From assembly GCA_000512085.1 (NCBI GenBank), contig ASPP01010825.1, forward strand, positions 1 through 40,252: a stretch of DNA of 40,252 nt, written 5' to 3'. The stretch is from Reticulomyxa filosa. Lineage: Eukaryota; Foraminifera; Reticulomyxidae. Both the position numbers and the translations under genes were made by a program. Of the stretch, positions 32,694 through 40,252 are shown piece by piece. How positions within the stretch are numbered: position 1 is the stretch's first letter; every line of letters starts with the position of its first letter. Below the pieces are notes generated by a model that saw nothing but the letters and a program-made list of their open reading frames with translations, ran no database searches and had not been told where the DNA came from.

Positions 32694-35377
32694 TCAAAGA
32701 ACGCCTGTGCATTTTAAAAACAAGAGTCGCAAATTGATTGTTGAGTGTATGTGAATTAGTTGAAAAGAGTGAAAAAGTAACTTGACATTCGCCTCCAAAG
32801 TGCGATGTATGATTTTCCAAATGAGATGCATGAATAAGCCACAGGAAACCATAAGAATGAATAGACATATACGCAATTTGCGATTTACGGGCTGAGACAA
32901 GGAGAAGGACAAGTACATGACGATGAAAAGTAAGGGACACAACGAGCATAGAATGCAACCACAAATTCCGCCGGGGATTTTGAATGGCCGATGTTGTTCG
33001 GGTTTGTTTTTGCGGACCCACATAAATGATAAGACCATGCAAATGGTGTTGACACTGGCAATGATCATATCGACTTCGATGAGCATTTCAAAATCGGCAA
33101 TAAAGAATACCGTCGTCGCGACAAGTAAATTGAGCAACACATAAATTCGTCGTTGCGCCATCATATCGGCGACCTGATTGACTCCGTCTTGCAAATGTGC
33201 AATTAAATTGATAGACAAGTTCATTTTCGTTTGGGAAATCTGATTTCGACGGAGGTGTTCAACACGAGTGGGCTCCGACATCGAGGGAACCAATGCCGAG
33301 GGATATGTGACGACCTTGTTGACTGGTAATGTATCCATGTCATTCTTCGGCGCAAGAGAGGTCGACGATGAAGAGTCATCGTCACTGCTATTGTCATTAT
33401 TGCCATTGGCGTGGTAATAATGCTGATTATAATTATGCTGATTAAAATTATGAGCATAATTGTAATGGGTCTTATTATCATTGTTATCGCCATTGTAATT
33501 GTCATTAATGGTCGTAACACGAGGAAACACGGACTTGTGATTGTTCACACGGACGTGGGCCATCATTGTCATCACTCCATTCTTCACTACGACGTTCTCA
33601 TATCTACGCATACCCCCCGTCCCATGCATGTCAGTTGCCACTCCAGATGCCAATATCGGAGTGGACGACGACTTACTCATATTCTCCAAGGACTTCAGCT
33701 TTGGGATTTGAGCATTCTGTTCCTTGTCGATTTCTTGCTTGTTCTTGTCCGATTCTCCGTCGTTCCCGTTGTGATCGCCGTTGACTTTCGACTGTGGAGC
33801 CATTTCGATATCGTCCACCGTTGTCTCTTCGTCGTGACTGGGAAGAGGAGGCGTGCTTTCCGAAGAGTGCGACGGCGAGCCCGTGGTATGTCCACTTGTC
33901 AATACAACGTTCAAAGGCATGACAGGCTTGACAGTGCGGCCAATGTTTAATGGTCTCACCACGTGATGTCGACGACGAGGATACGCAAATAGCAAATGTT
34001 CCCACCATTTCGTTTTCCTATTCAAATTCCCCGACGTGCTCATCTCCAATGCGTGTTCCTGTTCTTGCATTGCATCATAATACTCCAACAATTCCTGGAA
34101 CGGATTTCGACTGGACTCGATCAAATATGCCAATCCCTCTTGTGCAACCACTGTGGCTGAGTTGTATAGTCCAATCAATGCTACAACTGCTCCAATGTCG
34201 TATACAACGCCAAACCAATGTCCGACTGTTTTTTTGCTAATTACTTGATAGTATCCCACCTTTAATGCGTCGCGCACACATTTGTTTGTACATATATTTT
34301 TTAAACGAAGCTGGCGATATTAAATGCACATACAAAACTTGGTAATGTGACGCATCGCTATCAATGGATGTGGAGATAAGGACTGGCAACAAATTGATCG
34401 TCGCGACCAAAGGAATAAGTATTAATGACGCAGATAAAAACGTGGTATAGGGGTTTCTCACTTCTCCTAAGTTACGTCATACGTAAGAAATATAGAAATT
34501 TGTTGCACGCATGCGCATAGCATGCAGTAATGTACGTCGTGATATTGCTTTTCCAAAAAAAAAAGGAGTGAAATACACACCTGCCAAAACACCTAAATTG
34601 ACAGCGCCCGAATACAACCACATGGCGACAGATAGGCCGAACGCATAATTGAAGTCAGCTTGTGAGGCGGGATCGGCTCCGTTTTTGACCGCACTGTCAT
34701 TCGCAGTGAAAGTGAGTGTCTCACTCCATTGAATGTATGGGACCCCACACACAATGAACAAAACGCAAGGTATCAAACATATCAAAAATATCAAAGTCGA
34801 TGCTTGAGACATAAAATAGGTACCTTTCAAATTGATCACTGTAATTCCAACTATTATTGGAAAGCCCAAACATATCTTTGCAAATATTACACTACTCGAC
34901 GGAAAGTATTTACTCAATACCTCCGATGCCAACACCGGATATGACACTGCATCAATACATTCCATTATCGACATCCAATACGCAACGTGGATACCAATGG
35001 TTTCTCCACATGCCACTCTTTTTTTTTTCAAACTCAGTTTTGTATGCCGCCTCCAAACACCAAAAAACAAGCTAAACAATTACAGAGCACCAAAACTAGC
35101 ATCATTACCGTATGGTTTGAATATATCCTCCATTTTCAGGAAACATAGTGGCACTCTCGGCACTTATAAATGCTAGTGGGAGTCCAAACAAAAAAGCTCC
35201 AGATAGCATGATTGCGAATACATATCCTACCGGCCCTGTTTGCACTATCGGCTCTGCGCAATAAAAACCTCCTGATATCCAAAAAAAACCGAGCGCAACT
35301 GTGCTAAAAAGTCCAAGCTTTCGGTCGTTGTGACCTTTTTCTGTTCCCAAAGAAACTGGCGAATATGTTGCTGACAT
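32694..35377 (-). CDS. APC-family amino acid/polyamine transporter with a large hydrophilic insert
   Basis: Four exons, 35377-35109, 35017-34581, 34466-34339 and 34259-32694, join in frame to 799 residues. The first helices show the APC pattern: KLGLFSTVALGFFWISGGFY (first helix, unwound GG), GPVGYVFAIMLSGAFLFGLP and ESATMFPENGGYIQ. Then come IHVAYWMSIMECIDAVSYPV, YAFGLSVAMWLYSGAVNLGV, AGEVRNPYTTF and IGAVVALIGLYNSATVVAQEG. The C-terminal half resumes with RIYVLLNLLVATTVFF and HRPFKIPGG, a strong LAT/polyamine-uptake signature, and further membrane helices. Between them lies an insert of roughly 300 residues (about 34125-33155), Asn/His/Asp/Ser-rich and without membrane segments. Likely located in the plasma or an internal membrane, moving amino acids or polyamines. 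Substrate not predictable. The intron at 35018-35108 ends in a poly(A) run before AG. Confidence 0.88.
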
Positions 35378-36080
35378 GGTGGACTTAATTTTTTAGAGAA
35401 TGGAGAATGATAATATTTATTAATAATTATTTAAAAATTTCAACCTTTTTGGACAGCAACTTTTTAACCAGTTTCAAAGCACCCTTTTTCTTACGTGACA
35501 GTGTTCAATCTATGACAAAGGGATATATCATAACACATTTACCATGAGTGTCAAAATTGAGTGTGAAAGTGAAACAAGCAAGCTCGAAACTTTTTAAAAA
35601 ATCTGTTTTTCTATTTTTTTGAAATATTCTTAAAGGTAGTCATTTATTGTAATTTATAATAAAATCAATACAACTGTAAAAAATTGATATCTTCTATTTT
35701 AATTATTTGGAAATATCAAGTTATATTTTGTTATATTAGGAACACATTATTTACTGCGTTGATTTTTCAACAACCAAACCATGACGTTCGTAAGTATATT
35801 ATTATATCTACATATATTTTTTTTCACACGAACGTGGTCAATTCTCTTCTTCAATCGTCTTAGTGTTGCAATGAACAAATTTAATGTTCGAGGATTTAAA
35901 TAAAAATTTTATTGAGAGTTATTCAAACTATTTATGACAAGCATGTGATAGAAGCTGTTTCAATGTGCCAGCAAGAGTTGTCTTTTAAAAGATAAACTAC
36001 AGTACTTTGAGAAAAAGGGGCAACCAAATTGGAGATAATGTTTTAGAAATATAAAATATATTATCATAATCATCGAGCTT
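35378..36080. promoter_or_regulatory. Divergent AT-rich promoter region
   Basis: About 700 bp between the divergently transcribed transporter (-) and BTB-BACK (+) genes. Very AT-rich, with many poly(T) and poly(A) runs. No open frame of interest and no recognisable element. Confidence 0.5.
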
Positions 36081-38130
36081 ATGTCGCAAACAACATTACC
36101 TCTTTTCCCAGATACCTCTGGAAAAAGAGCTTCGGAGAAGCTGACCCCTTCTGAAGCTACACAGCAAGCCGCTACAACACTGCAAGATTATAGTGCGTCA
36201 CTAGATTTCAAAAAATATCAAGATAAACATATGGAATCCTTATTAAAAGATGAGGAATTATGTAGTACCAAAGTGTGTGTAGGATACGGTATATACAAAA
36301 CTATGTATCCAGTTGTGAGAGCCAACTTAGCCAAGATGAGCGAATTTTTCAGGTTAATTTTGGAAGGAAGGTTTCTTTCCCTTCAATATCACTAATTTGT
36401 TGTTTTTTTTTTAACAAAAAGAAAGAAATTTTACGACAGTGAAAATGACGATGATCAAGTAAAACTGAAATTTATTCCAGAGAAAGCATTTGAGGTGATA
36501 TTGCGCACAGCATATCACCTCGATCCAAAGTTGGACGGTAAAAATGTGATCCCGACGTTATACGTAAGCAAAAAATTAAAAATCGACGAATTGCGAAGAG
36601 AGTGTGAACGTTACTTGAAAAAAAACATCAATGCTCACAATGTATTACACATATGGGATCAAGCAATGAAATATAAATATTGTTCGAAATACAAGTTGGA
36701 CTTTCGAAATCCTCCAAAAGAGCACAGCCAGGTTTTGTTTGCGCTTATTGATTGGATGAGCGATAACATATACAAAACATAAAAAAAAAAAAAAAGGAAT
36801 TGGAAAATCACATATTATACGTAATTGCACAAGAAAGTGAAGCAATTCTTTTCAGTGACGCCTTTTTGGAGGTGTCGTTTGAGGTGATAATTCGACTTGT
36901 GGCGGCCCCTTTTTTCCACGTGAAAGAAGAGGACTTATGGCAACGGACTCAAGAGTGGATGCACTGCTACGCAATACCATACTTTCGACGTTTGCGATAC
37001 AAAGAAAAAGAACAAGCTCAATCTAGTGAGGATGACGATTTTCCGGAAGACCGGTCTGAATATGAAACTAACTTGGATCGATTCCGTCCATATTACACCG
37101 ATCCTGATCACAAAGACAGTGACGAAGATGACAATAGCAATACTAATAACAATAATAATAACAATAATAATAACAATAATGATAACAACGAGAATAACAA
37201 CGAAAATGATAAAAAGGAAACTACCAAAGTATTGTTTTAACTTTTTTCGAAATCGTTTGAGGATTGTGTGATACCAATCTTTTTTTTGAAAATAGCTGAC
37301 GATTGCAAGCAAAGACTTTGAACCGACCCAAAAAAGCGTTGATGAATTGATTGGCCTATGGAACCAATGGTTTGTTCGAGTGTTCCGCTTTGCCTCGATG
37401 AAACCCGGCTTTTTTATCGATCGTGTGATGGATCAAATTGTGGATCGAGATTTTAGAGAAGAAATTTTAGTATATTTTATTGATAACAAACGAAGACCAA
37501 AGCATTGTAAATTTGATGCAAGGGATATGACGCAAGAAACTGGTATCAAATGCTTTTGAATTTGTTAGGATTCTCAAATTGATATATTTGTTTCTTTTTT
37601 AATGTTGTAAAAAGTGTCAAAGGACAAAAAAAGGTTTCACCACTGGCTGTCGCGTAATTAAGAGCAATGTGGAAGAAGAAAATGCCAAAACATTGTTCGA
37701 TTTGACCAAAGGGTCACGTTGGGCATATCGTACATGCCAACAAGTTCCTGATCAATACTTTGTTGCCGAGTTGCCATTCTTTTCGTTTCCACAGATCATT
37801 CGGCTGAAAAACCATTTTGATGACATTGACTGTGTTAAAGACATAAAAGTATTTGCTTGGAAGAGCACTACTGTACCATATCCTAATGCTAAGCCAGAAG
37901 AAGAAGAAAAGGGGTGGGTGGAATGTTTCACTTTTGCCAGCCAACAAACCAAAGAGTGGCAAGAATTTAAAACCGGCTTAGGAATTGCTGACACAAGCCG
38001 TTGGTTTAAAATACAAATTCTCTCTACTTATGGCCGATACTCGTGTATCGAGAGTATTCAATTTGGCATTGCTTGTGCATATGCACAAGTCCTCATGCGA
38101 GAAGCATCTAAGAAAACAACTGAGGAATGA
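36081..38130 (+). CDS. BTB-BACK protein with a discoidin-like C-terminal domain
   Basis: Five exons, 36081-36352, 36422-36731, 36797-37228, 37296-37542 and 37634-38130, join in frame to 585 residues. A divergent BTB domain covers about residues 60-170 (VCVGYGIYKTMYPVVRANLA, then FIPEKAFEVILRTAYHLDP, LYVSKKLKIDELRRECERYL). A BACK domain follows at about 175-265 (ESEAILFSDAFLEVSFEVII, VKEEDLWQRTQEWMHC). An acidic linker and Asn tract (about 307-330) come next. The end (about 425-570) resembles an F5/8-type C galactose-binding-like fold (LFDLTKGSRWAYRT, GRYSCIESIQFGIA), the order seen in BTBD9-like proteins. Such proteins often act as cullin-3 adaptors that recruit substrates for ubiquitination; that role is inferred. 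The intron at 36732-36796 ends in poly(A)-G. Confidence 0.82.
37132..37203 (+). repeat. AAT/AAC codon repeat encoding an Asn tract
   Basis: A run of alternating AAC and AAT codons with a few GAT/GAG codons lies in exon 3 of the BTB-BACK gene, between the BACK domain and the discoidin-like domain. It encodes an Asn-rich, presumably disordered linker. A shorter Asn tract occurs in the RNF213-like gene (about 14935-14970). Confidence 0.9.
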
Positions 38131-38425
38131 AAGAACCAAACACAGCTCCAAGATGTTGCTTTTTTACGTGTGGTCTCTCATGGCACGAGAGCAATCATTC
38201 AGGGACAAAGTTCCACTAATTGCGTCACTGCCAAAAAAATCTTTGTGCCCTTTTCATTTTGCTTATTTGATTATTTGGTTTGTTCTTTTTGTGGCTGTTT
38301 GTTTTCTTTTTGTGCAATTTGTTACATGTCTAAACATTTTTGTAGTTAAAAACGCACAACCCAATTTTTCCACTTAAAAATAAAAAAGATTGTTTAGAAT
38401 AACGAAAGACATATTTTAGATCTTT
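38131..38425. other. Spacer after the BTB-BACK gene
   Basis: About 300 bp, T-rich in its second half (38240-38340). An AATAAA-like element near 38379-38384 could be the polyadenylation signal of the BTB-BACK gene. The open frame across this stretch is a shadow extending from the last BTB-BACK exon. Confidence 0.5.
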
Positions 38426-38690
38426 TTAGAGGTTACTTGGTCGGGCATAATCAATACTTTTCAAGTCATCCATCATTCCACGTGAGACAAGATACTTCAA
38501 ACAAAAAAAATCATACAAATCCTTTGGTTTAAAACAAAAAAATGTAACATAATTTTCAAATTGATAGTTTTTTATTGTTGTAGGACAATCACTACAAGCT
38601 ACCAAGGTAGGAAGTGACTTGAATGTTTTTTTGAGAAAGTGGCGAAGGAAAAGTTTTAGTGACAAACTTTTTGTTTTCTTTTTTATTCAT
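38426..38690 (-). CDS. Possible small hypothetical gene with an unresolved frame change
   Basis: From an ATG at 38690 the minus strand reads MNKKENKKFVTKTFPSPLSQ and then stops at about 38595. An overlapping frame without its own ATG continues VACSDCPTTIKNYQFENYVT and ends ...KSIDYARPSNL at a stop (38426). The two would form one protein of about 85-90 residues if a one-base error or short intron lay near 38600. The alternative upstream frame (LKLFLRHFLKKTFKSLP) looks like a mitochondrial presequence and would be used if the A-runs near the ATG were miscounted. No family recognised. Confidence 0.35.
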
Positions 38691-39749
38691 TTTTGTTTTA
38701 CTCGAAGTTAATTTATATCAATTAAGTCGAAATCAATCTAAATACGTTTGTTACACGGTGTTATTGAACGAAGCATAAGACGTTTGCAAGAACAACACAG
38801 GAACGAAGTAACTATAATACGTTAAGCACAATATCAAGTAGTGATTAGATGTGTGTTGGGAAGGTGAAATATAATATAGTCAAGATCGACATATAAACAA
38901 GTAGATAAAAACAACAACGTGAATCTTATGATAGAAGATAAAATTTGGATGAACTAATATAGTTTTATGACTTGAATTAAAAATGGGTCAAAGCATAATT
39001 TAATTGATTTTGTTTTCGATATGTAAGTATGAATATCAACGTTAGAAGATAAAGTTCTTAGTATGGAGCAAATTTAACAATAATTATAATATATATATTT
39101 AAGATATGTTTTATCATAATATTTGTCTATTGAAGTACAATAATGATCAAAAAATAGATAACTTTAACGATATGATCGATTAAAATTTCGAAATTATATT
39201 ACATAAAAGACATTTTTTTAATTACAATTTATAACAAGTAACGAAAAATGTACGTAAGATATTTTATTACATTAAGACAAAAAAAATTTTTCAATTAAAT
39301 TAGAATCACATAATGTAAAATTTACGAAAGAAATATAAAACAATAAGAATATATATCAATAGAAACATTTTTGGACATTTAACAGGAATTGTATAAAAAA
39401 TAATAATATTGTAAATATGACAGACATATTTAAAAACATAATGATGACATGTTATTTTATATAGAATTTATTTTAAAACAGGTTGAAAGACATCAATTAA
39501 ACTGGTATTAATTAAAAAAGAATTACATTCATTGGTATATTCAATTCAAATGAAGTATCTTGGATTGTTACTTGATTTTTACATGACTCTTAGATATATA
39601 TCAAATACTTCAAATTTCGCTTCGTTAAATCTAATTGTGATTACTTTTTCTTACAATGCTCTTTTGACTTCTGATTCTGCAAATGTCACCTTTACAACTG
39701 GCATATTTTTAAATCTTTTCACTTAATATCTTTCATATCTAAGTTCATC
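38691..39749. other. Extremely AT-rich intergenic region
   Basis: About 1 kb of AT-rich, low-complexity sequence with scattered (TA)n stretches (about 39085-39105) and no open frame with coding character. The base composition is visibly more AT-rich than the other spacers. No RNA gene or repeat unit could be recognised. Confidence 0.6.
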
Positions 39750-40084
39750 ATGTATCAACGGCTTATTGTGGTGATTCTCTTGTCAATACATTCTTCAATA
39801 AAATATAGCGATTTGCTCGGAGACACAATCTTGTCGAAATTTGAACAAAGGGTAATATTTTGTTTCTTCTTATGTTCAATACTTGTTGATTTGATTGTTG
39901 CTTTGTATTGAATTGATCTGCAATTACTTTTAATTTATCTATTTTCATTTGATTATGGAATTCAATTCTTTTTTTTTATTTTCTACAGCTTTCTGTTCTT
40001 GATTTAATTGTTCTTATGATAATCTACTCTTTGTTTTTTGTTTGTTCTTTCATATTTATTTTTATCTTGGTCTTGAATTTTTGA
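39750..40084 (+). CDS. Weak candidate: small secreted or membrane protein, two exons
   Basis: ATG at 39750 opens a short exon with a signal-peptide-like start (MYQRLIVVILLSIHSSIKYS) running to a GT at 39852 (preceding residues KFEQR). A pyrimidine-rich acceptor TTTTCTACAG at 39988 could join it in frame to a hydrophobic stretch (SVLDLIVLMIIYSLFFVC) ending at TGA 40082-40084. The second part is T-rich and could be hydrophobic by composition alone. No family recognised. Confidence 0.22.
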
Positions 40085-40252
40085 TTGAATTGCGATCTTT
40101 TTGTTTGATTTCCACTGATGACCTTCTTTTACTTGCATTGTCAATCATTATTTCATATTGCTATTCAAATGGGGCTGTTTTTGATATATTATGATGCTAT
40201 GGTTGTCCGAAACTGTTGATGTCTGGTAATAACTACAGTTAATTACCAGATG

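Noticed and set aside
33411-33950. Long plus-strand open frame opposite the transporter gene.
   Set aside because: It is the complement of the low-complexity insert of the transporter; its Ile/Val-rich composition follows from the Asn/Asp/His codons on the other strand.
1-40252. CRISPR arrays, operons, riboswitches, insertion sequences or viral genes.
   Set aside because: The window is eukaryotic with spliceosomal introns; no regularly spaced repeats, transposase, reverse transcriptase or capsid-like frames were seen.

Overview
The window is nuclear DNA of a eukaryote. Its genes carry spliceosomal GT-AG introns of roughly 55-130 bp, the spacers are AT-rich, and TAA, TAG and TGA all serve as stops, so the code is standard. 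The protein repertoire fits a protist: a giant RNF213-type AAA+ protein, plant-like LRRs of the 'SFYNSTNGEGW' type on a polytopic membrane protein, Asn-rich tracts, and many homopolymer-rich introns. My best guess is a rhizarian, perhaps a foraminiferan such as Reticulomyxa; this is inference from style, not a demonstrated match.

Layout. 29-17762 (+) is one huge intron-rich gene entering from the left edge. It encodes an RNF213-like protein with two intact AAA+ ATP sites and an RZ-type zinc finger near the C-terminus, but I see no RING finger. 18367-20390 (-) is a DUF445 membrane protein, divergent from 20581-21948 (+), a single-exon WD40 protein resembling diphthine methyltransferase DPH7. 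22619-23117 (+) is histone H2B in three exons. 23830-28144 (+) is an LRR ectodomain protein with about ten membrane segments. 28481-28831 (+) is an organellar-type ribosomal protein bL36 with a long C-terminal extension. 29205-30858 (+) is a fusion of a degenerate NUDIX domain with an eIF2B-like domain; it becomes visible only once a 99-bp intron is placed correctly. 31207-31857 (-) is a beta-trefoil-like protein with a possible N-myristoylation site. 32694-35377 (-) is an amino acid/polyamine (APC) transporter with a hydrophilic insert of about 300 residues. 36081-38130 (+) is a BTB-BACK protein with a discoidin-like C-terminus. The right end is very AT-rich, with a weak hint of a small secreted or membrane gene.

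The genes do not form a pathway. They look like an ordinary stretch of a gene-dense protist genome, with regulatory or ubiquitin-related proteins (RNF213-like, BTB-BACK), translation-related proteins (DPH7, bL36m, eIF2B-like), chromatin (H2B) and membrane proteins. The most unusual signals are the RING-less RNF213-like protein, the NUDIX-eIF2B fusion with an eroded NUDIX box, the frequent poly(A)-AG 3' splice sites, and a few single-base frame breaks that are probably assembly errors. Exon edges quoted exactly were checked for frame continuity; those marked 'about' were not resolved.
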